From IMG/VR virus record IMGVR_UViG_3300049811_000327, positions 1 to 55,830 of that record: a stretch of 55,830 nucleotides of DNA. One strand, 5' to 3'. Positions 47,601 to 55,830 of the stretch are shown here, one piece after another. A program made the translations under genes and the position numbers. The notes under the pieces were generated by a model. The model searched no databases, had not been told where the DNA came from, and worked only from the letters and a program-made list of their open reading frames with translations. How positions within the stretch are numbered: the first letter of the stretch is position 1; every line of letters starts with the position of its first letter. Origin of the DNA: a virus.

Positions 47601-48435
47601 GCATGCCTCCAACTGAAACGCTCACGATTTCATCTGGAGAATACGGTGTTTGAAAGACGGTCGTGGAGTTATTTCCAGCCCAAGTTTCTGTCTGAAGTGT
47701 ACTTAGAGTCGATCCGCCAATAACGCGAACCGAGTTACGCAGACCCGTCGCATCGACATCAATCGAGGGCTTTATCGACATGGGAAGAGCTTGATCGTCG
47801 ATAGCCCAATCACCTTCGACATCTGTCAAGTAATAGGCGTACGGAGTCGTTCCAAGACTCTCGAGGCCGTACCAAACTTCACCAACTGCGTCAACTTTGA
47901 ATTGACGTCCAGATCGCTCTGCGAGCTTACTCAATGCACCGCGCAGAGACTCTCCCTCAAAACCAATATAGTCGACTTGCACTTGCCCCGTAGAGACAAT
48001 CTTCGAAGCGTTATACATGGCCGGGGCATACGTTTGAAGAAGGTCGCTTACGATATCCCCGTCAGAAATGATAGCCTCGAGGTCACCGCCACCATAGACG
48101 CGATCAATCGGTTGGTTCGTTAGAAGTTTAACTGCTGAAGACTGGCAATCGACAATAACGAAGCGATTGGAGCCAGCAGATTCACTCAATGGTTCGAATT
48201 GGGTACGAGAAACGAAACCTGACCAGATAGTCTTTGTCTCAGGGGCGGGGTCAATCACCTGAATCGTAACACTCGACCAAGGTGAAATTGCAGGCAATGT
48301 TCCGAGATCGATGAACGTTAGAGACGCTCGACCGATCTCCCCACCCATCGGTAGTTGAGCCGTCTGTTCACGATTGGCAAGGTGAGCCGTTAGGTCAACT
48401 CCACCAATGATTACCTTTACCGTTCGCCACTCCAT
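44638..48435 (-). CDS. Baseplate-hub / YadA-head-like fibre fusion
   Basis: 1265 residues with GAGGTGA upstream. Residues 1-450 resemble a tail-hub protein (WRTVKVIIGGVDLTAHL, then IQVIDPAPETKTIWSGFVSRT, then RQFKVDAVGEVWYGLESLG). From about residue 690 to 1000 the sequence runs NVAIG-x-x-AL and related 14-15-residue repeats (NVAIGGLSLANNE, NVAIGYAALQAAK, NIAIGYNALG), the left-handed parallel beta-roll seen in YadA/trimeric autotransporter heads. The C-terminus is a short beta domain. It is likely a trimeric receptor-binding fibre attached to the hub. Codon and base use change between the two parts, suggesting the repeat domain was acquired. Confidence 0.75.
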   Translation of the reverse strand: MEWRTVKVIIGGVDLTAHLANREQTAQLPMGGEIGRASLTFIDLGTLPAISPWSSVTIQVIDPAPETKTIWSGFVSRTQFEPLSESAGSNRFVIVDCQSSAVKLLTNQPIDRVYGGGDLEAIISDGDIVSDLLQTYAPAMYNASKIVSTGQVQVDYIGFEGESLRGALSKLAERSGRQFKVDAVGEVWYGLESLGTTPYAYYLTDVEGDWAIDDQALPMSIKPSIDVDATGLRNSVRVIGGSTLSTLQTETWAGNNSTTVFQTPYSPDEIVSVSVGGMPQSVGIMYVDDPSLFDCLVHYDTRRFYFDTPPPLGKNLEIIYRYSIRIDEIIQDAVSVAAIGEIWAPVLRDNSVSDVSQAEALGLAYLASLAETTRATLTTRHAGVDPTDSIWEPGCSVEVTAAALGWSSHAVTINSVTARFVPSGENCQTYWDLEVGSGGETFGNVYGRQWRNDGVIAKNYAPDRTEAMARTFSSGYLSTSGADEGAVSQAQTFTNGIIGPTWKTASDSTTALRMLNAAGTALFTLDTTNEQAIFRGNSFVTALGSNLVTNGAFATSSGWTYGANWAHDGTALAAKHTAGSTATLSQAITLTNGAIYSVAFQIKTRTAGTVAVSLNGTAAGVNYNSSDTFAPVITAGASGGLVFTPSSDFDGSIDNVSVKLVTPVTSTLALQDGSAVTQIEVRPLSTNLAFGKNALRYLSVASAGNVAIGDDALRSNVTSTRNVAIGVSALSRLAVAGASYNVAIGGLSLANNETGVQNVAIGYAALQAAKFSTNNIAIGYNALGVYDGRNSDGNSGGNIAIGAQAAAVLTTGYNNTVIANSGAAALTTGTDNVIIGRSALNALQTGSGNVALGALAGYSTTGSNGVFIGGSAGGSMAAVSGTVAIGYATGGRASGAGNTLIGYLAGYGSNTAAGSMASSTMIGYEAGRTAYANNAVYLGYQAGYYETAAAKLFIDNDKRDNEAGARKKSLIYGEFNATVASQLLRVNGVFQSLMTDAAASSVTTQVKISHNSSSTRLAGFGSRVLFELHSSTDENQTAAALDVVWNDATHASRSSGITVQPVASGSLVNALFVGPTETVINDGQANYDFRVEGDTSGYVLFVDASADAVGIGTQTPGTRLHVQVTDACTNDRANLLTVEHNTTGTAAAGFASGVLFQLESDSTASQDAALLEAAWTTATHASRTGRLSLYGSHAGTFYEVVRAGAVSGAAALGFYGVAAIARPTTSSAAAAFTANSGTAINDASTFDGYTLKQVVKALRDVGLLT

Positions 48436-48450
48436 CGTTCACCTCGTCGC

Positions 48451-51400
48451 TCAGTTCGCCAAGACATACATGCCTTGACGACGCAGCTCCTGCACCATTG
48501 ACTTTGTGATCCGACTCTCTTCCGCAGGGGTCATCCCAGCTTGCCAAGCACCCTCAAACTGGACAGTGAGATATGCTCTCCGGGGTGTCGTTTCGAAGAG
48601 GATGTTAGACCCATTAACTTCCATGTCCAAAGCGTCCTGGACCATTCCTGGCAGCCCGTAGAGGTCCTCCAGGCCCTTCTTCAGACCCAAGACGAAGTAC
48701 TCCCCAATCCTTTCGGCGACACGACTCGGGGAATGAATCCCCCATGCGGCCATGAGCACATCTCTCATTTGGTTTGCCAAGCTAAGCATCGCATCGGTAA
48801 TTGCATTAATGCTGTTAACATTCTGCATTCCACGCAACATTCCACTCATAAACATGCCGGCGATGTAATCGCCTCGATCCCACATGAGACTTCCAAGATT
48901 GAGGAAGACACCGAGAATTTGGTTCTGCATGTTAACGCCGAAACTTACAACGGCTTGCTCGACGAACTGCAGTATGCTCGCAATCTGATTGCCCAAGTTA
49001 ATCATCATTGAGCCAACTTGCGTCAGAACAACTCCGAACGTCCCAATTACTCCGATAAAGAGGGCCGAAATGGCGTTCAAAAACGCAAGCAGCTCATCTG
49101 CCGTTGGGAGATTTGCTTGATCGAGGTCCATCAGTAGTTCGAGAGCCGATCTTAGGGTGTTCACAATCGCCTGCATCTGAGCTGCGAATGCATCGGTTAA
49201 CAGCGTAGCCTGAGGGCTCAGAACATTGAGAACCCACGTCTCCCAACTCTGAAGCATACGAATCAGATTTGTGTTGAACCGTTGCAAACCAAGATCAAAT
49301 TGACTTCCTGTAACGGTGTAGTTGGCGATCCCTTGCATTACAGAAAGAGCGGCGCCAATCGCGGAAAAGACAGATTGAGCAGTTGCCCCGAAGGCGGTCA
49401 GAAATGCTAGACTCGTAGTCGTGAAGTTGGTTGTGGCCCAGTCACGAAGTCGAATCATCACCTGCTCAACATCTTCCATGAAGCGATTGATATTATTTGT
49501 CGTCGGTCCAACATAGTAAGTTAGATCTTGAAGTACTCCTACAGCGTTACCCAGCCCTTGAAAAACCACTCCTGTAACGCGACCAACTTCCTCAACAACC
49601 TCGACGGCAACCCCCATAAAATTGGCTCGTGCCCAAGTTGCGAAAGAGTTGAAAAGGGCCTGGTAATCGGTCGTGAAGGCTGTGATGGCAGCGGCTCCAG
49701 GTGAGACATAGTCGACCAAACCGGCAAGAACACCAATGGCAGACTCCATCGCTTGCATTGCGCTAGAGAACGCCGCCATCATCTCCTCGGGGACATCCAT
49801 GATGAGCCATGGACCAGATCGACTCTGCATTACCCAAGTTGCAAAATTCGTGAGCAGAAGTCCCATGTCGGCGATGAAGACGTTAATTGCAGCTTCACCA
49901 GGAGATACATACTCAACGAGCGCATCAAGCACACCGATGGAAATTTCGAGGGACGATAGGGCCTCTTGGAAGGTAGTCATCAGCTCTGCTGGGATACTCT
50001 TAAAGATTGATATTGCAGGACTGGTTGATATCCAGTTTGCGAAATCAGTCATCAACATCCCAAGATCATTCGTAAACCTCTCAATCGCAAAAGCTGCTGG
50101 TGAGACGTATTCTACAAGGCCTCCCAGGACACCCAGGGCCTCACCCATGGCACCTGTCAAGCCAATGATGAGTGCAGCTACATCGTCTTCGATGTCGACC
50201 ACCAGGGGCCCGATCACGAAGGCGATCCAACGGCCCATCCTCTCAAAGAGGAACTGGAAATCCCACATGAAGCGATTCATATCGTCAATAGCAGGACCAA
50301 CGTAACCAACCAGTGAGCCAAGAAAGGCAACTCCATCCTTGAGTCCGGCCACTATCCTTCCTGCCGCCTCAGCGAACTTGATTGCGTCATCGAAGGCCTT
50401 CCACTGCATTTGGGAGGCCATCGTCTGAAGACGTGCCACGAAGCGTCTGATCGCAAGGAAAAAGGCGTCGGTGTTGTCTATCTCGGGGGCCACATAATTC
50501 ATTGCGGTAGTCGCCCCCTCAAGAGCATCCTTCATTTGAGAACCAACTCGGCCAGCTACCTCCGCGAATTTGATTGCATCGTCGAAAACCTTCCATTGCA
50601 TCTGAGAGGCCATCGTTTGGAGGCGCGCGACGAAACGGCGAATTGCCAAGATGAAGGCATCCGTGTTGTCAGTTTTCGGCGGACTAAAGCTCATAGCCGC
50701 CGCCAGGGCCTCGAGGGCCGACTTCATCTGAGAACCAATTCGACCAGCGGCCTCTGCGAACTTGATCGCATCGTCAAAGGTCTTCCACTGCATTTGGGAA
50801 GCCATCGTCTGAAGGCGTGCAACGAAACTACGGAGTGTCGAGATAAAGGCATCCGTATTATCGGTCTTCGGAACATTGAAGCTTATGGCTGCTGCCAAGG
50901 CCTCGAGAGCGGCCTTCATCTGTGAACCAATTTGACCAGCCGCTTCAGCGAACTTGATGGCGTCATCAAAGACTTTCAGTTCCATCTGAGAGGCCATCGT
51001 TTGAAGGCTAGCAACGAAATAACGAATTGCCTCAACAAAGGCGTCCGTGTTATCAGTCTGCGGAGCATTGAAGCTTATGGCCACTGCCAAGGCTTCAAGG
51101 GCGGCCTTCATCTGTGAACCAATTCGACCAGCTGCTTCGGCGAACTTGATGGCGTCATCAAAGACTTTCAGTTCCATCTGAGAGGCCATCGTCTGAAGAC
51201 TAGCAACAAAATAACGAATTGCCTCAACAAAGGCATCCGTGTTATCAGTCTTCGGTGGGGTGAAATTCATTGCCGCGGTCAGACCATCCGCAACTCCATC
51301 AAGAATAGGGAGAATGCCGCCAGCAGCTTGAGAGAAGATAATTGCGGCTGGCAATCCAGAGAGATTAATCTCTGCCGCTGCAGCCACGATCCCATTAACC

Positions 51401-54321
51401 AACTTCGGAACAAACTGCTTGAGTTGTGCCACAAACTTCTCGATGTTAGCGTCAAGAACATCCAGCTCAGAGATCTTGGAGAAGGCATCAATGATCTGGT
51501 CAAGGTTGCTGAAGATTTGGGCCAGCGGGTCAAGAACAGCTTTAGCGCTCCAAATAGGGCTATTCTCGACGGCGAAGTACTCTGCCAATCGTTGCAGCTG
51601 AATAACTACCAGCTTGATATCGGCAATAAGCTTGGTGAGCTTAGATGGAAGGTCCTGAACGCCACCATAGAGAGCGAGAGTTTGCATTGCATCCATCACT
51701 CGGGTCATCGCATCGGCAATGATTCCGAGTGTCTGAACTGCTTTGCGGACAGGCCCGGTAAAGGCTTTGTTGATCGCCTCTGTGATTTCGCTGGTCATAT
51801 CGAGGACGCCCAGGATGAAGCCTTCAATCGTATTCTGGCCAATTTCCCTGAACACCCGAGATGGTGAATGCATGCCGAGCAAGTTTTTGGCTGCCTCAAT
51901 CGCACTCTGAACAACTCCACTGGCAGCATCAATCAAGGCTCCAGCCATTGACTTGACTCCGTTGATCAAACCTTGAATGATCTGGGCGCCAAGAGCTGCC
52001 AAATCTATCCCACTGAGAAATGCCTTGACAGCCTCAAACTTCTCGACAAACCACTCATAGATTGTTACAAGCGTAACACCAATAGCCGTTGTAAGGGCCG
52101 TTGTTGCTGCATTAACGATCTCCTTGATGTTCTCCCAAAGGCGCTCCACGGTGTCTTTGATAATCTCCCATGCACCTTCCCAGTCACCCTTGAGAATAGC
52201 CATCGCAGTGTTGACGATCCCCTCAATCAAAGTCAATGCACCATCGATGATGTTTTTGATGATCGTCCAAGCGGACGACAAGATGGTTTGGATCTCAGCG
52301 CCGTGATCATTAATGAATTGAGCTATTCCCTGAAAGACTGGAACGATCGTCGCGTTAAGAATTTCCATGACAGTAGCGATGATCGCCGAGATCCTGACCC
52401 ATGCATCCCCAAGAGTTGCCTTGATGTCTTCCCCATGCGCATCAAGAAACGTCTTCACAACACCCAGGACACCCTGGATGATATCCCCAATCGCAGTCAA
52501 TGCACCATTCACAAGAGTTGTTAGCGAGTCCCAGGCAGCTTGCAGGTTACCCTGGATAGCGCCCACGTTCTCTTGCACTGAAGCAATCAGGATCCCAAAG
52601 ATCTGTGTCACAATTTCTGCAACCAGGGGCAAAACCGTTGAAGCGATTTCGGTAATTTGTGTAAAAGTTGATGCCAACAGAGCAACGAAATTACTGAACG
52701 ACTCACCCAAAATTGTGGTCAAACCGCTCATGTTCAAGAGTCCATCGGCAATAGGGCTAAACACTCCAGTTAGGCTTGTCCCATACGCAATGAACTCTGT
52801 AACAGCATCAACTACGTCCAACAGCGCCATTCCAAAGTCTTTCAACGGGCCGACGGGGAGGTTCTCGTCAAGGACGTCCCACCCTTCATATCCAGCGATT
52901 ACGTCACTAATGGCTTGGATGAAGATGCCAATCGTGTCAATAGCTGGCTGCAGGGCATCTCGAATCCCGCCGAAGTTGGTGGCGAAAGCAACTCCGAGCG
53001 CAACAACTCCAGCAATAATTAGCCCAATCGGTGAGAGTAGCACCCCCAATCCTGTGGCCAAGGCTCCAACCATCAACAAGACTGGTCCGGCCGCCACTGC
53101 CAAAGCAGCGAAAATGATGCCCATATTGACGATCTGGGGATCAAGTGTCATTACTCCACTAAGCAGGTCACTGAGCTTCCTAGCCATCGGTGTCAGGACG
53201 TTCTCGAGAAATGGAGTTAGCGCTTTGATCTGGATACTCTCTACGACGCCGCCCAACGTTTCAAGTGCAGCCTTCCACCCCTTCGTTCGTGCAGCTGCGG
53301 TCTCTTGCACTCCAGCAGCGCCTTCGATACTGGCCCCCATAGCGGCCCACCCCTCTTCTCCCTCAGCTAGCAGGGTATTCATCGCATTCAGGCCATAGGT
53401 GCCAGCCAACGTCTGAACGATCTGGTTGCGCTGCTCCATCGTCATGCCGGCCATTGCGTCTTCAAGCTCGCTCATGATCGTTGGTAGCGCCTTCATCGTT
53501 CCAGTCGCATCATACATCGACAGGCCGAGGGCTTGCCACGTTCCCACCACATCCGAGGTATCACGCTGCATGTTCAACAACATCGACTTGAGCTGTGTCC
53601 CAGCCTCTGCCCCTTCGATTCCGCGCCCAGCCATTAGCGACAGGGCCTGGGTCACAGTGTCGAGCCCGATCCCCATTGAGTTCGCGACCGGGCCCACGTT
53701 TCTCAAGCTTTCAGCCAGCCCACCAACGCTAGCAACTCCTGCATCTGCTGTTCGAACCAATATGTCTGCAATCGATCCTGCCTCACCAGCAGATAGCCCA
53801 AAGGTGTTCATCGCAACTGAAACTACGTCAGTTGCTTGTGCTAGGTTCAGTTCGCTCGACGCCGCCAGGTCGATTGCAGATCGCAGTGCTCCACTCAACG
53901 AAGCTGTCCCCTCGAGATAACCTTGCATGTCCCCGAAGATCTGGTTTGTTGTCATACCGGCCTTATACATGGCCGTCATTGCATCACCAGCTTCGCTTGC
54001 TGTAATTCCCACCAATTGTGTGTCTGCGCCGACGGCCAACGCTGCAGCACTCAAGTCATCAAAGCTTGTTTGAGAGCTCTTGGCCGCCACAGACAGGATG
54101 TTCATGGCCTGCTCAAATTCCCCAGCAGTATTCATCGCTTGAACACCCATGATCGCTATTGGGGCAGTCGCCATTGACATCATCCCCCCCGCTTTCATCA
54201 CGGTACTGCCCATGTTTTGCAGCGACGACGACAAGCTACCCAATTGCCTTTGAGCATCTTGAACATCCGCACCAACCTTTACCATCAACTGTGCCGCTGT
54301 GTTCGTGCCACTGCCAAACAT
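48451..54321 (-). CDS. Tape measure protein
   Basis: 1956 residues with AGGTGA upstream. The N-terminus (ADVQDAQRQLGSLSSSLQNMG, then GEFEQAMNILSVAAKSSQTSFDDL) matches the TP901/TMP core, and a hydrophobic stretch near residues 400-450 (AALAVAAGPVLLMVGALATGLGVLL) is the membrane-insertion segment. Residues about 1000-1420 carry at least five 64-residue repeats (NTDAFVEAIRYFVASLQTMA) with diverged copies after them. The rule of about 1.5 angstroms per residue gives a tail near 290 nm. It sets tail length and opens the inner membrane. C-terminal residues about 1800-1950 are a conserved head. Confidence 0.92.
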   Translation of the reverse strand: MFGSGTNTAAQLMVKVGADVQDAQRQLGSLSSSLQNMGSTVMKAGGMMSMATAPIAIMGVQAMNTAGEFEQAMNILSVAAKSSQTSFDDLSAAALAVGADTQLVGITASEAGDAMTAMYKAGMTTNQIFGDMQGYLEGTASLSGALRSAIDLAASSELNLAQATDVVSVAMNTFGLSAGEAGSIADILVRTADAGVASVGGLAESLRNVGPVANSMGIGLDTVTQALSLMAGRGIEGAEAGTQLKSMLLNMQRDTSDVVGTWQALGLSMYDATGTMKALPTIMSELEDAMAGMTMEQRNQIVQTLAGTYGLNAMNTLLAEGEEGWAAMGASIEGAAGVQETAAARTKGWKAALETLGGVVESIQIKALTPFLENVLTPMARKLSDLLSGVMTLDPQIVNMGIIFAALAVAAGPVLLMVGALATGLGVLLSPIGLIIAGVVALGVAFATNFGGIRDALQPAIDTIGIFIQAISDVIAGYEGWDVLDENLPVGPLKDFGMALLDVVDAVTEFIAYGTSLTGVFSPIADGLLNMSGLTTILGESFSNFVALLASTFTQITEIASTVLPLVAEIVTQIFGILIASVQENVGAIQGNLQAAWDSLTTLVNGALTAIGDIIQGVLGVVKTFLDAHGEDIKATLGDAWVRISAIIATVMEILNATIVPVFQGIAQFINDHGAEIQTILSSAWTIIKNIIDGALTLIEGIVNTAMAILKGDWEGAWEIIKDTVERLWENIKEIVNAATTALTTAIGVTLVTIYEWFVEKFEAVKAFLSGIDLAALGAQIIQGLINGVKSMAGALIDAASGVVQSAIEAAKNLLGMHSPSRVFREIGQNTIEGFILGVLDMTSEITEAINKAFTGPVRKAVQTLGIIADAMTRVMDAMQTLALYGGVQDLPSKLTKLIADIKLVVIQLQRLAEYFAVENSPIWSAKAVLDPLAQIFSNLDQIIDAFSKISELDVLDANIEKFVAQLKQFVPKLVNGIVAAAAEINLSGLPAAIIFSQAAGGILPILDGVADGLTAAMNFTPPKTDNTDAFVEAIRYFVASLQTMASQMELKVFDDAIKFAEAAGRIGSQMKAALEALAVAISFNAPQTDNTDAFVEAIRYFVASLQTMASQMELKVFDDAIKFAEAAGQIGSQMKAALEALAAAISFNVPKTDNTDAFISTLRSFVARLQTMASQMQWKTFDDAIKFAEAAGRIGSQMKSALEALAAAMSFSPPKTDNTDAFILAIRRFVARLQTMASQMQWKVFDDAIKFAEVAGRVGSQMKDALEGATTAMNYVAPEIDNTDAFFLAIRRFVARLQTMASQMQWKAFDDAIKFAEAAGRIVAGLKDGVAFLGSLVGYVGPAIDDMNRFMWDFQFLFERMGRWIAFVIGPLVVDIEDDVAALIIGLTGAMGEALGVLGGLVEYVSPAAFAIERFTNDLGMLMTDFANWISTSPAISIFKSIPAELMTTFQEALSSLEISIGVLDALVEYVSPGEAAINVFIADMGLLLTNFATWVMQSRSGPWLIMDVPEEMMAAFSSAMQAMESAIGVLAGLVDYVSPGAAAITAFTTDYQALFNSFATWARANFMGVAVEVVEEVGRVTGVVFQGLGNAVGVLQDLTYYVGPTTNNINRFMEDVEQVMIRLRDWATTNFTTTSLAFLTAFGATAQSVFSAIGAALSVMQGIANYTVTGSQFDLGLQRFNTNLIRMLQSWETWVLNVLSPQATLLTDAFAAQMQAIVNTLRSALELLMDLDQANLPTADELLAFLNAISALFIGVIGTFGVVLTQVGSMMINLGNQIASILQFVEQAVVSFGVNMQNQILGVFLNLGSLMWDRGDYIAGMFMSGMLRGMQNVNSINAITDAMLSLANQMRDVLMAAWGIHSPSRVAERIGEYFVLGLKKGLEDLYGLPGMVQDALDMEVNGSNILFETTPRRAYLTVQFEGAWQAGMTPAEESRITKSMVQELRRQGMYVLAN
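50290..51270 (-). repeat. Tandem 192-base repeats within the tape measure gene
   Basis: Copies begin near 51270, 51078, 50886, 50694 and 50502 on the minus strand, 192 bases apart (64 codons), each encoding an NTDAF segment and FDDAIKFAE. Later copies, in the direction of translation, are more diverged (for example NYVAPEIDNTDAFF, then YVGPAIDDMNRF). Copy number could change tail length. Confidence 0.85.
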
Positions 54322-54348
54322 AAGTCACCTCACTCCAACTGCAGTCGA

Positions 54349-54591
54349 TTACTGACGTTTCCGTCGAGCCATTACTGATCGATGATCGGCCCTGGCATGC
54401 TCCATCGCCTGCTCGCGTGTTAGTCGTTGGGTCTCCATACGCTTGTTCACAAACCCATCGACCTGTACCTTTGCCTTCCACAAAGCCAATTCACTAGCGC
54501 CCATTCTGGCGTCCATTTCGGCCAGCGTCATACCGCCAAGATCCTGACACAACTCCATCCGAAACAAGATGTCGTCGTGTCCGTCTAGGAT
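54349..54591 (-). CDS. Tail assembly chaperone extension, reached by -1 frameshift
   Basis: The -1 frame after AAA at 54593-54591 reads ILDGHDDILFRMELCQDLGG and on to a stop at 54349, adding about 80 residues. It is the T part of a lambda G/GT-like chaperone. TTG/ATG starts within it also exist, but the slippery site makes the fusion the better reading. Residues such as MTLAEMDARM and YADHRSVMARRK-like basic ends are helical. It helps tape measure folding. Confidence 0.75.
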   Translation of the reverse strand: MLDGHDDILFRMELCQDLGGMTLAEMDARMGASELALWKAKVQVDGFVNKRMETQRLTREQAMEHARADHRSVMARRKRQ

Positions 54592-54929
54592 TTTCCCCGC
54601 GCAGCATCCTGCGCCGCCTGGGTCAGGCCGTTCAGCTCCATGACTCGCTGAGCCGCCCGGATGATCACCGCGCCACTCGTTTCCAACAGCGCCGGGATGT
54701 CGTCCTCGTCAAACTGTGGCTCGATGCAGCCCATGATGAACAGCTTCACCATGATCGCAGGATCTTGTGCAGCCACCTCATCGGCGCCCTTGAACATGGC
54801 CATCATCTGTTGCGAACGAGCGATCGGCCACTCGCCCAGCAGGATCTCGCCGCCCCATTCAGGCACCGGGAAATCCTCCGTCCGTAGACCCGCGTTCAAC
54901 ACGGCTTCTTTGGTTAGTCTCGCCATCAT
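54585..54929 (-). CDS. Tail assembly chaperone (lambda G-like)
   Basis: 114 residues with AAAAGGAGC upstream. The helical protein ends RAAQRVMELNGLTQAAQDAARGKS, with the slippery heptamer G-GGA-AAA at its end. Zero-frame reading stops at TAG (54585-54587); a -1 slip gives a 193-residue G-T fusion. It lies between the tail tube and tape measure genes, its usual place. Confidence 0.82.
   Translation of the reverse strand: MMARLTKEAVLNAGLRTEDFPVPEWGGEILLGEWPIARSQQMMAMFKGADEVAAQDPAIMVKLFIMGCIEPQFDEDDIPALLETSGAVIIRAAQRVMELNGLTQAAQDAARGKS
54591..54597 (-). promoter_or_regulatory. -1 ribosomal frameshift slippery site GGGAAAA
   Basis: On the minus strand the heptamer GGGAAAA is in the zero frame as G GGA AAA and is followed by TCC TAG. 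The canonical X-XXY-YYZ form, with a stop one codon downstream and an open -1 frame, is the standard signal in tail chaperone genes. Confidence 0.85.
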
Positions 54930-55000
54930 TTGCTCCTTTTCTGACTATTGCAGAGGAACCGACCTCGCAGGCCGGCCCCTCTGCGCGCTTGGGTCAACTG

Positions 55001-55390
55001 CTAGGTACGGGTCAACGGGCCGTGTCCCTTGAACGACCAGGTGCCAGCACCCAGACCATCGAACGACTGGCTCGGCGAGTGGCCAACGACCACGATCGTA
55101 CCAGAGAAGTAGTCCGCCGTTCCCTGGTAGAAGTTCACCACTGCCTTGGAGCCGGCCGTCAAGGCGGTCCAGAGGGCGGTCTGCTGGGCGTCGGTATCAT
55201 CGTAGTTGCCCTCAACCTGGCCGGACCATTCCTTGATGCCAGACTCGGTCAGCTTCCAAGAGCTGCCAAAGTTGGAGGCATCCAGTTCGGTCGCGGCGAT
55301 GTCCAGGGACCAGGTCTTCAGGCCGCCGATGATTGTGCCAGCAGTGCCTCCGTAGACCACACTGCCTTGGGTTCCACTGATAACTGCCAT
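55001..55390 (-). CDS. Major tail tube protein
   Basis: 129 residues with GGAGGT upstream. A beta-sandwich protein (SLDIAATELDASNFGSSWKLTESGIKEWSG, then FYQGTADYFSGTIVVVGHS) with Gly- and Ser-rich loops and SFKGHGPLT end, the form of siphophage tail-tube subunits. Its place before the chaperone and tape measure genes agrees. It stacks in rings to form the tail tube. Confidence 0.85.
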   Translation of the reverse strand: MAVISGTQGSVVYGGTAGTIIGGLKTWSLDIAATELDASNFGSSWKLTESGIKEWSGQVEGNYDDTDAQQTALWTALTAGSKAVVNFYQGTADYFSGTIVVVGHSPSQSFDGLGAGTWSFKGHGPLTRT

Positions 55391-55394
55391 CTTC

Positions 55395-55830
55395 TTACCT
55401 CCGATCGTTTACTCTCTGCAAGAAGTCGTCCATCATGGGCCGCCAATACTGATCGACCAGGTTATCCCAGTCGAACTCTTGGTGGATCGCATAACTTGTG
55501 ACCAACCTCTTCTCTGCGAGCTGTGAAGGCGAGAGCGAGGCCCTCTCTTCAGTCAGCTCAAGGATTGCGGCAGCCACCCCTGGCACGTCGGGAACGGCCT
55601 GCCAACTGCTCTGGTAAGTCCAGTCGAGGCGCTGCGGATCAACCGCCACACCCCAGCGGACCAACTCCGGCATCGACGAAAAGTTAGTGACAACCACTGG
55701 GGTCCCACACGCTTGGGCCTCAATGATTGGGATCCCGAAGCCTTCTCCCTTACTTGGGCACAAGAGCATGTCCGCTGCGTTGTAGAACATCGAGAGGTAC
55801 TTGGGAGTGTACTCGCCGATCCACAGCTTG
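55395..55830 (-). CDS. Glycosyltransferase family 4-like protein, C-terminal part (continues at the other contig end)
   Basis: This is the 3' part of the gene whose first 315 codons lie at 1-945. Bases 55659-55830 duplicate 1-172; the unique part, 55395-55658, adds 87 residues and the stop. The C-terminal helix (EFDWDNLVDQYWRPMMDDFL) is the usual end of GT4 enzymes, where the last helix crosses back to the N-terminal domain. The single difference between the two copies (A at 73, G at 55731) is a synonymous Ile codon change. The stop is 5 bases before the tail-tube start on the map, but in transcription order this gene precedes tail-tube translation, and that gene's GGAGGT site overlaps the gap. 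Confidence 0.88.
   Translation of the reverse strand, partial: KLWIGEYTPKYLSMFYNAADMLLCPSKGEGFGIPIIEAQACGTPVVVTNFSSMPELVRWGVAVDPQRLDWTYQSSWQAVPDVPGVAAAILELTEERASLSPSQLAEKRLVTSYAIHQEFDWDNLVDQYWRPMMDDFLQRVNDRR
55659..55830. repeat. Direct terminal repeat, right copy
   Basis: Second copy of bases 1-172. The only mismatch is G55731 against A73, a third-position Ile codon change (ATC/ATT) in the glycosyltransferase. Confidence 0.95.

Noticed and set aside
52367-53398. Rightward 343-codon ORF inside the tape measure
   Set aside because: Ser/Pro/Ala-rich translation typical of an antisense frame; the minus-strand frame is the clear tape measure protein.
1-55830. tRNA genes, integrase or lysogeny module
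   Set aside because: No cloverleaf, recombinase or CI/Cro-like pair was recognised by reading; an explicit tRNA scan was not possible here.

Overview
This window is an essentially complete genome of a tailed double-stranded DNA phage with a siphovirus-like gene set: HK97-type head genes, a very long tape measure and no sheath. The last 172 bases (55659-55830) repeat the first 172 with one mismatch, and a glycosyltransferase gene reads intact across the join, so the contig is circular or circularly permuted with about 55,658 unique bases. No integrase, partition gene or recognisable lysogeny repressor was found, which suggests a virulent phage. The host cannot be named from the sequence. Shine-Dalgarno sites are AAAGGA/GGAGG-like and promoters sigma70-like (TATGAT or TACAAT, 17-base spacers); GTG and TTG starts occur.

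Layout. (1) A leftward late operon starts near 13.6 kb and runs down to 1, across the join, to 41.5 kb: terminase-associated proteins, large terminase, portal, two sugar-transferase genes, a secreted SleB-like wall hydrolase, head morphogenesis protein, scaffold, major capsid, probable decoration protein, methyltransferase, head-tail connectors, a third glycosyltransferase (spanning the join), tail tube, tail chaperones with a -1 frameshift signal, a 1956-residue tape measure, a hub/fibre fusion and a cassette of small membrane proteins that includes a membrane-anchored CHAT (caspase-like) protein. (2) A rightward block from 14.0 to 28.4 kb holds a MoxR ATPase/VWA pair, an SSB-like protein, nucleotide-metabolism and DNA-modification genes, DNA polymerase III alpha, DnaB-type helicase, DnaG-type primase and a nuclease. 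(3) A rightward early region from 28.4 to 41.3 kb contains many small genes of mostly unknown function, plus a Cas4-like nuclease and a dCMP deaminase.

How the parts fit. The thymidylate-synthase-fold protein carries Asp where thymidylate synthases have the dUMP-selecting Asn, as in T4 dCMP hydroxymethylase. It is co-operonic with a nucleotide-kinase/MazG-pyrophosphatase fusion, a UDP-galactopyranose-mutase-like flavoenzyme, a glycosyltransferase and the replisome. The simplest reading is a phage that replaces cytosine with hydroxymethylcytosine and then attaches a sugar, possibly a furanose.

Non-coding structure is rich. Ten early promoters share a roughly 65-base block with a fixed 51-base offset from an upstream AT-rich box to the -10. 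About eight intergenic palindromic elements have a conserved core but different self-complementary arms. An array of 10-base palindromes (ACCCATGGGT / ACCCTAGGGT) lies at 28.43-28.61 kb, between the replication genes and the early region, with spacings of 17, 23 and 29 bases.
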